Assembly: GCF_030272615.1 (NCBI RefSeq) | Contig: NC_081415.1 | Coordinates: 371,261,667 to 371,325,666, forward strand | Reading direction: 5' to 3' | Length of the DNA: 64,000 bases | From: Cryptomeria japonica | Taxonomy: Eukaryota; Streptophyta; Pinopsida; Cupressales; Cupressaceae | In this document: in pieces, positions 33,535-45,370 of the stretch | How positions within the stretch are numbered: the stretch's first letter is position 1 | Layout: every line of letters begins with the position of its first letter | Notes under the pieces: model-generated | What the model saw: only the letters and a program-made list of their open reading frames with translations | Database searches by the model: none | Told to the model about the DNA's origin: nothing | Translations under genes and position numbers: made by a program

Positions 33535-36445
33535 AGTGTGTGGATCTCATAGGGCAAAGGAAGTGATGAGGAAAGGCCGCGGACTTGGGGGATCAAAGGA
33601 AGGTTGCGGTTTTGGGGGATCAAAGGAAGATTGCGGATTTGAGATCCCAAAGGAAGTGCATCAAATGGATCAAGATTGTTCGCTCAAGTTCAATATCTTC
33701 CAAATCGCTGTAAAAACATCAAACAATCATCCTTAATCAAAATTTCAAAGGTCTTTGTAATGTCCCCTTCTCCGCAGTGATTAGTTGAGTGGTCCATTAG
33801 CCTATTCCGGAGACCCGTAGGCTATTTGGAAAGGAGAATTAGGGTCTCCAACTTTTATGGAGTTCTGCTCGAGCTTTTTAGGGTTTACCAGGAGGGAATT
33901 CTTCAATAATGTCTATGGTTTCCTTCCGAGTTTTTCATGAGCTCCAGGGTGGCATAACATGCATTTGATTATTTGATGAAGTGAGAACTTACTATTTTTA
34001 GTAAGTTAGGGTTTGGCTGTTTGGATGATGTCGTCTTACTAAGCTTTCCAAGCTCTTTCTCTGAGTGCGAAGATCATGTTTTTCGTAGGAGTATTCCATG
34101 ACTTACTATTTTTAGTAAGTGGTAGTATTGAGCAATTCTATTTTTAGCAGTTTGGACAGGGTCCTGTTCCTGTAGCAGTTCAGTGGTCTTCATTGCTCAG
34201 CTTCATCCTCGATTTTGTTGATAATCAGTATTGGAGTCATAATTGATTTAATTAAATATTATTTCCTTATCCTAAGGTTTACAATTTAATTATTTTATTA
34301 CTGATTAATGATATATTGGGCGACTTAGGAAAAGACATATTTATATCTACTATCAATGTTATATTTTCCAAAGTTAGGCGTTGAAATTTGAAAGATGCAT
34401 TAAGTTATTGTTGAAGACTTAGGCAAGTTTGAACTTGCTTAATTATTGGTTAAAATGCAACTTGGGCGCACACCTTGAGAAATGAAATGAAATATCATTT
34501 GGACGCCATATGATAGTGAAATGAAATGCAAATTGGAGAGGTGAATTTGGGAGCATTTACATTTGAATTTCAGAGGGAAAAAACTATAAATACAAGTGCT
34601 TGGCCTCCCATTTTGATATCTTGAAAAATTGCATCGTTATGTTGTCGGTTTGGCAATTGAAATCTGAGCTTCGAAGTGAGCCTTCCTAGCTAAGTGCAGT
34701 TTCGTACTTGCAAGACAGCACCTAGCTATTTTACCCATCCTTTCAGTGATATTTGCGAGTTTGTTGAAGTGTGGAATTGCTAGTTTTGCTGTAGTTCGAG
34801 TTTTGGTGTGTTTCCAGGCTGCTGGGGAAGTCATGTCTGAAGCATATTTTCATTCATAAGTCTCTGTGTGACCTCCTGCTGCTTCTGGGTATTGGCTCCT
34901 TGGTTTTCGATGTCCTAGGCGATTCTTCCTGTAAGTTTGCATTGATTTTCGTGGTGTATTGAAATTTATCTTGCAAATCAAACTTTTGTTTTGGTACGCC
35001 CTATGCTAGAGGTGCTTTGTGTTGTGTGTCTTGGGTTTGGGGCATTGTTAGTTGTTGTTTATCTATTCTATCCTTATCGCCTTCTTTGTATCTTTCATTT
35101 GCATCTAGTTTGGGGGTTTTCTGTTGAGTATAGAGAAAGATATGAGTGATTTGGTGGGTTTTTAGCTTGCTGTCATAAAATTACAGATTTCCAGAAGTTG
35201 GTGTTTGGGAGTGTCTTTCGTAGTGTGAGTAGGTTAGTTGTTTTGGGAGTGATTTGGGGTGGTTTTGGGTGAGTTTGGAGAGAGAATTGAGCATTTCTTA
35301 GTTTCTTGAAGTTGCTGGTCTGCGTGTTATTGATCCTAGGATTTCACAAATTCATGTTGAAGGATCTTTTGGGAGTTAATAACTGTTCGAAGAAATTTAG
35401 CAGCAATGGACAGCATTACTTCTCCATTCTATCTCTCTATTTTATATTGTAAGGTTAAGTAGTAGTACTACTAACCATTTCTTGATTGTAAGCATTCCCA
35501 CTAGAAAGTGGAAGAGGTTGGCTTGCCGCCTATATTTTGATATTTGTTACTCAGTCCTCTCACTGCATAAGCGGTTGAGTGATATCTGTTTGTAATGGTC
35601 CTCCTGTTGCATAAGCAATTGAGTGATGTTTGTTGTAATGATCCTCCCGCTGCATAAGCGGTTGAGTTGAGCTTGTTTGGTGTGTTCAGTCCTCCCGCTG
35701 AAACATTGCAGTTGAGTGATTTGTGTTCTGGGAGTGTTGTTCTCTTGACTGGTTTATCGCCAAGCTTCTTGATTCGCCCGCCGGATAAGCGGAAGGGGTT
35801 GGCTTGCCGCCCATTATTGTATTTAGCACTTCAGTAAATTATTACTAACGATCCCCTGCTACCGTATGCTCTCACCCTCCCAATCTGGGCTCTCGGTGAT
35901 CAAAAGGTGTAGGGTTCCCTTCAGTTGTTTGGATTTCATTATTCTAAGCCTAACGGGTGATTGGTGTGATTGTAATCTTGCTATTGAAAAATCAAAAAAA
36001 ATTAAGTGGAATATCACATTCTTCTACCTTGATCAGCCTTATATGAGATCAAAGGAAATCCACAAGCTAGGTCTTGGATATAGAAGGGCAAAGGAAATGC
36101 TCCCAAGGAAGGTCGTGGATCTACAAGGGCAAAGGAAATGCTCCCAAGGAAGGTCGCGGATCTAGGAGGGCAAAGGAAGTTCACACCTTGGAGTGTGCAA
36201 AGGAAGTTCGTGCCTTGGAGTGGGCAAATGAAGTGGTGAGGTAAAAGATCGCGATTTGAGGGGAGCAAAAAAAGTGATTCCAAGGCAGGTCGCGGCTTTG
36301 GAAGGGCAAAGGAAAAGCCTCAAAGGAATGTCGCTGATTTGGGGGGTCAAAGGAAATGATCCAAGCTAGATCGCAGCTTTGGGGGATCAAAAGAAATGAT
36401 CCAAGCTAGATCACAGCTTTGGGGGTCAAAGGAAATGACCTTAAG
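33535..36445 (-). repeat. Minisatellite GGGGGATCAAAGGAAGGTCGCGG, interrupted by an LTR
   Basis: Units of about 28-45 bp with GGTTGCGG or GGTCGCGG, TTTGGGGG(A/-)TCAAAGGAA and AAATGATCCAAGCTAGATCGC occur at 33540-33660 and continue at 36040-36445. The F1 solo LTR (33756-36018) sits in the middle. The array is part of the U3 of the reversed F3 solo LTR. Confidence 0.85.
33756..36018 (+). mobile_element. F1 solo LTR of 2.26 kb
   Basis: Starts TGTAATGTCCCCTTCTC and ends GGAATATCACA. Flanks are GTCTT (33751-33755) and TTCTT (36019-36023), one mismatch. It has MEF2-type palindromes at 33987-34006 and 34101-34120, a TATA box (CTATAAATAC near 34584), and R/U5 hairpins at 35498-35511, 35647-35661 and 35776-35791. 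It is longer than the LTRs of the complete element mainly because of extra sequence in 34980-35400. No primer site follows. Confidence 0.9.
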
Positions 36446-37134
36446 ATGTTCAATTTTGCTTACTTAATCACCTTGCCCTAAGCCTCTTCATGATTATTTA
36501 GACATTAGCCTATCCTTCGTCCAAGCATACATTCACTTTCTATAAACAACTTGCCTTAACCAAATTTCAGCACTTCATCTCTGACATACTCACTGCCTTA
36601 GACATATTCATCTAACCTTGGGCGGAGTTCTTAGCATGCATTGACAGTGCCTTAAGGAGGTCGTGGATTTGAGAGGGCACTGACTAAGCAAGGCCAAGCA
36701 GGGGTTTTGGGGGTCACTGACTATGACTCAACCATGTCCAATTTTGAGCAGTAGGACTCACCTTGCAACTCAAAGGGTCCTTTGTTGTTGTTAAAGCCCT
36801 CTCACATAGTCTAAGCCCTCATCTAGCATCAATCATCTCAACCCTCATGACTCAACACTTAGACTCTTCACCCTGAAGGCATAAGATAATGATGATCAAA
36901 TGAAATGATCATCATATATCACTCATTTAAGGCATTTGAAACCTACCTAACCTCTATCCAACTCAAAGAGAGCGACTTGACTTGATTACCTCCTGGCCAC
37001 CTAAGATACTACACCTCTTCCAAATGAAAGGTTAATAGCTAGACACACTACAACTATCCTAGAAAGCAAAAAAAAAAAAAAGTGAGGGCCCCCATTTGCA
37101 ATGGGGCGATGTGTGAAAACGTCACAACACAGCC

Positions 37135-37486
37135 AAGTTCAATGGTTAGATGAAAATATTTTTCAATGTGTTTATAATGTGGTTTAAAACCATGTCATCA
37201 AATTGATGGCTAAGAACAACTTGGAATATGTAAGCCTACTTCAAAACAATTTGGTCTCCATGTATATAAAATAAGGTTCAATTCAAATAACAAGTCGATA
37301 ACAGATACAATATGATTATTGTAGGTACATATCATATATGCATATCGATATATGTATGCACGTATATACATATATATATTCATATATATATGCACATACA
37401 TACATATGCATATGTATATCAGTATGTATATATGCATGTGTATATACGATTATCATTGTAATTCAAATTAATATATATGTGTCTAT
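37135..37486. repeat. AT-rich microsatellite-like flank
   Basis: 37326-37486 is dominated by TATATG, CATATA and GTATATGCA repeats. 37135-37325 has no recognised feature. The microsatellite continues at 47714-47760 on the far side of the F2 element, which shows the element inserted into it. Confidence 0.8.
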
Positions 37487-37491
37487 GTATA

Positions 37492-39216
37492 TGTAATGTC
37501 CCCATTTTCGTGAGCATCAAAGTTTGAGGGGTTAGCTTATTATTTTGACCCTCGTAGGCTAGTATGGTGGATTAGAGGGTCCAGTTTGGGAGTTTTGGAG
37601 CTCTTCAAGTGGCCATTGTAAGTGTTTATCTCACTAGATCTTTCATTTGTTCTGAGGCATTGATATTCAGAGGTTTCTGGTTCAGTTTTGAGGGACTTAC
37701 TATTTATAGTAAGTTAGTAGATGTTAGAGAGTGACCCTTATTATTTTTAGTAAGGCATCCAGATTGAAAGTGGGAGCAGTGGGATAGCCAGTGATGAATT
37801 TGAAATCGATAAATAATGGTTATTAATGGAGTTATGACATTTAATTATTATTAAAGTGTTACTTTAATAATAATTAATTATTTTAAGGGAATATTATATT
37901 GACTTCATGTGACTATATAATTAAAGGGGATTTAATATCATAAAATCAAATTATAAAGTGAGAGCATTTAATTACTTTATTTGACTTTATTATAAAAGGA
38001 CATTTAATGAGTATAAAGTCAAATTATAAGGTGCATATGAGGAATAATATAAAGTACCAATTTCAAAGGAGATATAAGTGATTATTAATATATATACTTT
38101 ATATTACTTTGTTTTGCACCAAATGAAGGAATCGACCCTTTTGAAAAGTTATTATGTTTTATTAAAACCCTAAAGTGGATTTCAAAAGGAAATTAAAGGC
38201 ATTTAAGAGTTGAGAGGATATAAAAGGTTTCAAAAAAGCAAATCAAATTCATTATTGATGATCATTTGTCTTTGCTTTTAGGTGTTGTGCATTGAGACCT
38301 AGGGTTTCAGGCAACTTTAGCATTGGAGAATGAAATCTCTTCAGTGTTTATGCAATCTTGAGGCTGCGAAAGACCAGCTGAATCATTGCTTGACTGTGGG
38401 CTTCATACAGAGGTCCAGTTGGTGCTTCACTGGATAAGATTTACATTTCTTTCAGAATCTTCAAGGGGTTTTCAAAGAATATCTTTTGCAGATTTAAATA
38501 CATTGAAAGAAGACATTGTTGAAGATCTTCATTATTGCTCCTACGACTTTATATCAGAAGTTCATGCTAGAACAGGGGCGGTTGCATGAGAGGCACGATT
38601 TGGCTTCAAAGAGACTCCATTCTTTGCACAAGGATTTGCCACATCTTCATCAATCATAAGAGCTTCTTTACATCAGGTTCTTTCATGTTTTTCTAGTATA
38701 GTTGGCATCATTTTTACAGTTGCATTAGTCGTTTTTCTTAAGAAGCTATAGATGCACATTCATATCAGTTTGGTACTTGCATTGGATACATCATTGTAAG
38801 TCAAGAGTCTTGGCCTTTTGCTTGTCATTTCAGTTTGTAAGTAATCTCATTGCATTCTAATATCATTGTAGTCACAAGGAGTTTGAATGTCAAGAGTTGT
38901 CTCTCTCATATTTAGTTTGCATGCCAACTGTTTGTATTAATGTCTAGTTGTTGTTGTAGGTACATATTTACTTTGTGTGGGTCATCTATATGCATTCAAA
39001 AAGACAAAAAGAATTGCATTTGCATTATGGTTCTTTGCCTAGACATCTTAGTAACCATTTGAAAGCATTTAAATCATATTTGACATCATTTCAAGCAATC
39101 ATTATCAGACTGAAACATAGAAACAGCAAGTAAAGAGGTTGTATGCAAAGTGTTTGACGATATTCCTTGAGCCTCTAATCAGCATTTTGAGGTCAGAATT
39201 GGCAAGGGATGTTACA
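37492..39216 (+). mobile_element. 5' LTR of the F2 element
   Basis: Starts TGTAATGTCCCCATTTTCG and ends GGGATGTTACA. A MEF2-type palindrome with CTATTTATAG lies at 37695-37714, and a degenerate one near 37738-37756. The TATA box is TATAAAA at 38219. A short frame at 38386-38589 (LHTEVQLVLHWIRFTFLSES) is conserved in the 3' LTR (46826-47092), which is expected of LTR copies and not in itself proof of coding. Confidence 0.93.
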
Positions 39217-39217
39217 G

Positions 39218-39229
39218 TTGTATCAGAGC
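39218..39229 (+). promoter_or_regulatory. Primer binding site of the F2 element
   Basis: TTGTATCAGAGC starts one base after the LTR. It differs from the initiator-Met complement TGGTATCAGAGC at one position (G to T). Confidence 0.88.
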
Positions 39230-39328
39230 GGTTTTTTGTCATCCTGCTAGAGTTGGAAATCATTGAGCTCCCACAGTTGATATTATTAGAGTAACTAGCA
39301 CTCTTGTTTTTGTTTTAGTATAAGTAAA

Positions 39329-40921
39329 ATGAAGTCTATACAAGAACTCATGCCGAAGCTCATGCAAGCCTTTCAAAACTATTATAGGAATTTAACAAGG
39401 TTTTTACAACATCCGGAAATTTTGGATCCCTTGTTTGCAAAGAAAAAGAAAGCAAACACTAATACAAATAATTTTATTAGTACAAAGGAAATAATGGAAA
39501 AGAAGGTGAGTTTTGAAGAGAATGTTGACATTATTAGCGCTCAAGAAGTTGTTATCAGTCATGATAACAAGTATGACCTTTATGACAGCAGTCTTCCACT
39601 TGAGCGTAATGATGATTTGAAAGTCATGGCAAGTTCAGAAAGTGTTGTGGGAGTGACCTTGAGTTTTGGCACTCATGATACCAGTGTCAAGAATGAAGAT
39701 TGCATGGAAAGATTGACCCATAACAGTTCTGATCTACATGACAACAGTAATGAAATTTTGCATCAGCATGAGACAGCAATGACTACACATATGCAAAATG
39801 CTTCTATTAAGTTGTCACATGAAGGTACTCGAGATTTGGGTACTAAGGGTGCAATGTGTGATGTGGATTCATGTCATGGTGAGTATGATTTTTCAGATTA
39901 AACCTTAGAAAACAAGCTAGAAGGTTCATATGTTGACACGGAATCCCATGATCATGAGTTGGATGGACATGCAATTATATTGGAAATGGGATTGTGTGAA
40001 GATACTGTCATATCAACAACTTCTACCTTGCCAGTTGAGCCATCCGATGAGGTGCTTAGTAGCAGTACCTTGGATGTTGATGTGTGCACTGATGATAGCA
40101 CACAAGTTGCTGCTAATCATTAGGTGAGTAATGTGGATATAGCCTCATATCGCAATGCAGATTTTGGGTCAGAACACTTGCATGGGAATCATTGGTTTCA
40201 GAGTCCTCATCATTTGGTTGGGCAACTTAAGATTAATGATGGCATGATTGCCACAGCCATAGAGCACTTTGATGTTGCTCGTCAGATGTTGGCTACGTTT
40301 GGTTGGGGTAATCCTATGTCAGATGAGCACAGTGATAGTGGCCTTTCCCTTGCAAAGTTCCATTCACTACGAGAAGCCATTGGGATAATGAAAAATAATT
40401 ACTTGCAGCTACTTGCTAATAGGGACTTTCTTCTCAAGTGGGATTGTATTTGCTACGATGCATTGAATGGGAAAGAGGAGAAGGTTGACAAGCTCACTCA
40501 TGAGCTTGAGGTGACTATGGATTCATTAAAGAGTGCCCAGTTGGACCTTCAGGAGTTGCAGTCACGATTGGAGGAGCTTACCATGGAATTGAGTTTGGCA
40601 CAGTCTTCACCAGCTACAGACACAGTACAGTTTCCTACAGTGGCAGTTGGTGATGATTTGATATCCAAGGGTTGTAGTGGGGATGTGGCTACATCCCTCA
40701 CGGAATCTAGCGCAGTAGTCTCAAATGGGATGAGTACTTGGATTGAGAGCAGCAGAGAACCACATGTTGCGTCAGGTTCTCTTGAGGTCAGTACTATGTC
40801 AGATGATGTGGGTCAGATTGTTGATAGCTCGTGTGGCAATGGTGGACTCTCCCAAGAGTTGTGTGTTGGTACGCGACGCTACTCCATCATCTTCACAGGA
40901 GATTCACAGGGTGTCATCTAG
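39329..40921 (+). pseudogene. Unfamiliar ORF of the F2 element, gag position, coiled coil
   Basis: ATG at 39329 lies 100 bp after the primer site. One frame is open to 40919 except for TAA at 39899 and TAG at 40121. The first 35 residues are helical and basic (QELMPKLMQAFQNYYRNLTR, FAKKKK). The middle is acidic and Ser/His-rich. Residues about 300-420 hold FDVARQMLATFGWG, SLREAIGIMKNNYLQLLANR, then a heptad-like coiled coil (ELEVTMDSLKSAQLDLQELQ). The tail is Ser/Thr/Val-rich. A shift near 40900 would add SYVDLFPSPGSKSVTSSHAA in another frame. I recognise no zinc knuckle, capsid domain or enzyme. By position it replaces gag; it may be a structural protein that works in trans with a gypsy partner. 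Confidence 0.6.
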
Positions 40922-41298
40922 TTGGGAGTATGGCTCTTATGTTGATTTGTTTCCTTCTCCTGGAAGCAAATCTGTTACTTCATCTCATGCAGCTGATGGT
41001 GATAGACAGCTTGTTGTGTCGTAGAGTTAGAGTGATCAGTTGTAGGTTTCAGAGGACAAGGTTGATTCCGGCTTATTTTGTTTTTACCGTGTCGATAAAT
41101 TTGTTGAGTACCTGCTTGAGAGTTCGGAGTTTCTAGGAGAGACCGTTTGGGGTCACTAGGGATACTCTCATTCATGGTTCATGTGTTATCAAATGTTTTG
41201 TGGGAGTCATTGTAGGTACTCTAACTACAATGTTTCCTCATAGATATTTTGTGGTTGGGTTTGCAGAGCAAGTTGTCAGAGGCCCTACCCAATCAGTG

Positions 41299-41828
41299 AT
41301 TCGGGATCAGAGATTGGAGTCATCTCTGATTCCAACATTGCTAGTGATGAGCCATTGACCGAGGTTGGAGCCTTCTACCGTAATTGCATAGTGGGGAATG
41401 CTCATCATTTTTCTTTTGATCCACACACAGAGGACTTGATGATGCATCGGTGTGGATTGGTTATGAGATTACACCATCCATTGTGGGATGGGTATTCACC
41501 ATCTTTAGTAGATGGGATCGATAGCTGCAAGTTGGATTACTTGTGGAGTCAGCGCATCTATGGGAGTTCAGTAGAGTATGGAGATAGTTGTAGTGATGCA
41601 GATACCTTCGATTATTCCTATCTCCACAGAGAAGATGGATGTGAGTTTGGTTTGCATTGGGACCTAAGTAGCGACAGGTTTAGCACTACTATTAGGATGA
41701 GTGCCATTCATTGGTTCCACCACTTCTGGCATAGTGAAGTTGAGATCACATTTGAGCAACGCAGGTCTGAGTGTTTCTCATGGCAGACTTCCATACTAGC
41801 TATGGGATCCAGTGATTGTTCCAACTAG
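41299..41828 (+). pseudogene. Second unfamiliar coding block of the F2 element
   Basis: An open frame from about 41299 to the stop at 41826 encodes ISDSGSEIGVISDSNIASDE, EVGAFYRNCIVGNAHHFSFD, RCGLVMRLHHPLWDGYSP and HREDGCEFGLHWDLSSD. It is rich in His, Trp, Tyr and Asp and has no start Met near its 5' end. I recognise no family. It could be the C-terminal part of the protein starting at 39329, displaced by a shift and stops, or a second product. Confidence 0.45.
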
Positions 41829-42283
41829 TGGATTGCTTCTTCCTTCTTTTGGGGTTGACTTAGTTGCACTATACAATGGTATCATGTTGATGCCACATGG
41901 TTTGGATGTAGTACTCTACAGAGTGATTTCAGATCCTAGCATTCAGCCGAGCATTGAGTGTAGAGTTTAGGATTCTTTGGGTGCATTGGGATTCCAAACA
42001 GGGTTTACAGTTGACCATTGCAGCATGTTCAGTGTGCTGAGAATATACCGGTTCATCCTTGGCCTTCTTGAACATGTTTTGATTCCGATGCACTATTCTT
42101 GTCCATAGGGGTTGGATAGTTGGCATGATGTTTGTCCTTGCGTAGTTGTGCTTATGTTGGTGATACAGGGGTTGGTTGGAGATGTGTGGGACATTTCACA
42201 GTTCATCTTTTGGATCTCTAGTGGAGTGGACTTGCTTCACAGTAGAGATTACTTGAGGACAAGCAATTTCAGGGAGAACGGAC
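41829..42283 (+). other. F2 3' untranslated part and polypurine tract
   Basis: No ORF of note. 42253-42283 reads TTGAGGACAAGCAATTTC and AGGGAGAACGGAC. This is the gypsy polymerase tail codons plus polypurine tract, nearly identical to 14421-14451. Confidence 0.75.
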
Positions 42284-42421
42284 TGTAATGTCCCAATTTT
42301 CGTGAGCATCAAAGTTCAAGGGGTTAGCCTATTATTTTGACCCTCGTAGGCTAGTATGGTGAATTAGAGGGTCCAATTTGGGAGTTTTGGAGCTCTTCAG
42401 GTGATCGTTGTAAATGTTTAT
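42284..42421 (+). mobile_element. 3' LTR of F2, left piece
   Basis: Starts TGTAATGTCCCAATTTTCG and matches the first 138 bp of the 5' LTR. It is cut at TTTAT (42417-42421), the target duplication of the inserted solo LTR. Confidence 0.93.
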
Positions 42422-43062
42422 TGTTGTTCTCATTTTTGGATTTTCAAACATGTGACAACCACTACAAATTTTTGCTCAAAATGTGTCGTTTTTTGTCTCG
42501 AGGGCACGTTTTACGAGGTGCAAAACTCACATTTGTTAGTATCAAATCATTGGGAGGTGTCTTTGCCATCATTGTCCAAGTTTTGGTGAGTTTTGGTCTT
42601 CATTTTCCTAGCTTTTTGTGCAATTTCGGGTTTTAGAGCAGTCATTGCAGGTTGAAGATTTTACTCTTAAGGTACGCTTCCCGAGGCAAAATGTTTTCTC
42701 CTTGGTGAACTGGACTAATCTTCGGTTCATCCTCGATCCGCGTTTCAAATTTCATCGCATTTCAAGTTCGTTTGCTATGTCTTTCCTTCAATTTCAGGTT
42801 TTTTTTTCCTGACTGCAAGTGGGAAATTTTCCTTCTATTGCAGGTTAGGAGTTTTCTTTTGTTTTTGTATTGTAGAGAAATTTTAAAACAATTACAAGTG
42901 CACTTTATTTAAAACTTGTAACTTACTTTTTATTTCCCCCTTGCTTTTTATGTCTTTTAAGTTGTTGTAGGAACTTTTTGGACAAATTACAAGTGAATTT
43001 AAAATTATAAGTTTAATGAGAACTTGTGAGTTCTCATAAAAGTTCCTACTTTGTGCTTTTAG

Positions 43063-43396
43063 TTGTAATAGAGGTTTTATTTCCCTATTACAAATCTTTT
43101 TAAGTTTTTAAAATGTTTTTATGTTTTATGTTTACTTGTACTGGGAATTTCATTTCCCTATTACAAGTTTTTATGTTTTTATTCCTTTTAGTTGTAATAG
43201 GGATTTTATTTCCCTATTACAAGTTTTTATGTGTTGCTTTTAGTTGTAATAGGGATTTTATTTCCCTATTACAAGTCTTTTATTTAAGTTGTCTTATTTT
43301 AAACTTGTAATGGGGATTCCATTTCCCTATTACAAGTCTTTATGTTCCTTTTTGTTTTTAAAACTTGTAATGGGGATTTTATTTCCCTATTACAAG
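43063..43396. repeat. Array of six hairpins, stem TTGTAATAGGGA / TCCCTATTACAA
   Basis: Inverted repeats at 43063-43093, 43134-43168, 43192-43222, 43244-43274, 43303-43335 and 43363-43396. Each has arms of 10-14 bp and a 5-8 bp T-rich loop (TTTTAT). Spacers of 20-40 bp are T-rich and variable. Related hairpins with other arm sequences occur at 44046-44080 and 44369-44403. Three more copies of the first type lie in the truncated LTR at 27441-27596. Confidence 0.92.
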
Positions 43397-45370
43397 TTGT
43401 TTTGTTATTTATTTTTGTTCTTCTTCCTTTCAAACCCGAAATTGCTCAAGTGAAGGAAAAGTAATGCAATTTAAAACTTGTAAAGAGGTTTTAAAAACCC
43501 GATTGCATCTTTGGAGGGCACATTTTGCTTGTAGTTGGAGAGGAAAAACCCAATCTGCATTCTTGCTTTCACAAATCTGATTTTTGTGGCATTATTCCCT
43601 TGAATCCATCCCACATTCGTGCCATATTGCTGGAGATCGATGGTTGGTGCCACACTTTTGAGATTCAATGGTTTTGACAAACACATTTTGCACATTAATA
43701 TGAAAGGTTTTGCCTCCGATTTCTGTTGTGTAAGTTCCACGTTTTGGGTGCCCATATTCCGCCACTATTGCCACATTTGCAACACATTTTGCATCCTTCA
43801 TTCATTGAAGAGTGTTTGACATCAAACGTATCTCTCCTTCCAAGCCATTTTTTGTGGAGTTGGATGAATGGAAATCCATTTTTAGCTGCCAAGGAATATC
43901 AACGTGGTGATTTCTCAATCTATTTATAGAGCATTTTGGTTCTTCCCAAGCTCATTTGTTTTGGTCTAGGGCATTCTTCAAGCAAGGTTCATTGAATGCA
44001 AGTTGTAAATGTGCAAGATTTCCCCCTCTTTCATTTTTCCTATTTACTTGTATTCGGGTTTTTAAAACTCAATTACAAGTAACTGTGGTAATGTTGACCT
44101 CCCCCCTTTGGTAAAGAGTTGATCTTCTTTTTACAAAATTTACAAATGTTAAAGAATTGACATGAGACTCATTCATTTGATTTTGGGATTTACAAATCTG
44201 ATTACAAGTTGAATTTTTTCCCTTTTTCCCAGTTGTCAAACTGAAAATATTTCTTCCCATACATGTACATGGTCATCCAAATTTGCCATCTCCTTCATGT
44301 CAAAATCCCTTTCTCACCATTTCATCCATTCATTTCACACTTCCATCCATTTTTCCCATTTAAAGTCTACTTGCAATCGGAATTTTAAAACCCGATTACA
44401 AGTGCAAGTTGTAATGTTCTCTTACTTGCAATCAGCCTTCCTGAACCCGAAATTGGTCCAAAATGCACTCAAAAAACACTTGAAAATGAGTCTCTAGCAT
44501 GCAATTACAAGTGCAAACTTGTGTTTTCCCATTACACATATGAAGTTGCATTTTCGTCCTCCACAATTGCAAGTCAATGCTTGTGTTTTTCCACACATGT
44601 AATGCAGTCTTCAAAACCCGAAATTGAGCTTTGACCCCACTTTTGCAGTCCCTTTGTTTCACCCATGTCAGTCTTGTTTGCACACACGGCCTACCAAATC
44701 AATAAATTAAGGCATGGGCCTTATTTTGCAAGCAGATTCCAAGATTGGAGAAAGAACAACAACATGATGGAGCCACACAAGGAGATGGATAAGTGACATG
44801 AATGGTTGAGAGCATAGAATGCTTTGAAGACAAAGATAGGCTTCTTACTTTAGCTTTGCAAAGGACTCCCCTCCTGAAAAGCCAGTACTACCCCAAACAA
44901 GAAGATAAGATTGAAGTTCGTTGGCCAAAGACACAAAGATCATTAAGGATGCAAGTTCCCGTTCCAATTCGAGATGTCTTCACCAATCCTGAATATCACA
45001 GAGTGTCAAACATCTTGTAGCAGCATGAAGATTTTCAAAACAGAGGATGATGTAATTAGAATCATGTGTTTCAAAATTGTAGTTTTCCTTTCGACAAGTT
45101 TACTTGTAAAAAAAAAAATACAATTTTGTAATTGCAAGTTTATCACTTGCACTTTTGTAATTACAAGTCAATTTAGAATAGGACTTGTAATTTTGAATAA
45201 GTCTTAGTTAGTAGTTGGAATAAGTCATGGTGGTTGAGAGAATTTCTCAAGTTAGTTGGGATCCTCCCACCTTTTTCTCAAGGCTCCTCTCCTATAAATA
45301 CTTGAGGGGGTCTATTGTAATTGATATCTTTTGGCAATGTAACAAAATTTTGCCAGTTTGTATGTGCACT

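Larger units (their letters stand above)
31382..37129 (-). mobile_element. Second giant F3 solo LTR, reversed, split by an F1 solo LTR
   Basis: On the minus strand it starts TGTTGTGACG at 37129 and ends CACATCAATA at 31382. Flanks are CAGCA (31377-31381) and CAGCC (37130-37134), one mismatch. Without the nested LTR it is about 3.5 kb. The first 45 bp (with CCCCATT, AAATGGGGGCCC) match 5005-5050. The telo-box palindrome (32267-32284), TATA box (32204-32196) and U3 blocks (TGAGGTGGCGCC) match the plus-strand copy. A GGGGGATCAAAGGAA minisatellite lies in U3 on both sides of the nested LTR. Confidence 0.8.

Noticed and set aside
36040-36450. Gly-rich protein gene (GFGGSKE repeats)
   Set aside because: Minisatellite translation, interrupted by a solo LTR and lying in the U3 of a solo LTR.
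37210-37437. 75-codon Tyr/Ile-rich frame (minus)
   Set aside because: Encoded by TATATG/CATATA microsatellite.
38386-38589. 67-codon ORF conserved at 46826-47092
   Set aside because: The two copies lie at the same place in the two LTRs of one element, so similarity is expected without selection on a protein.
43063-43396. Repeated palindromes as a CRISPR-like array
   Set aside because: Spacers are short, T-rich and variable in length, repeats are diverged, and the array is inside a TSD-flanked plant LTR.
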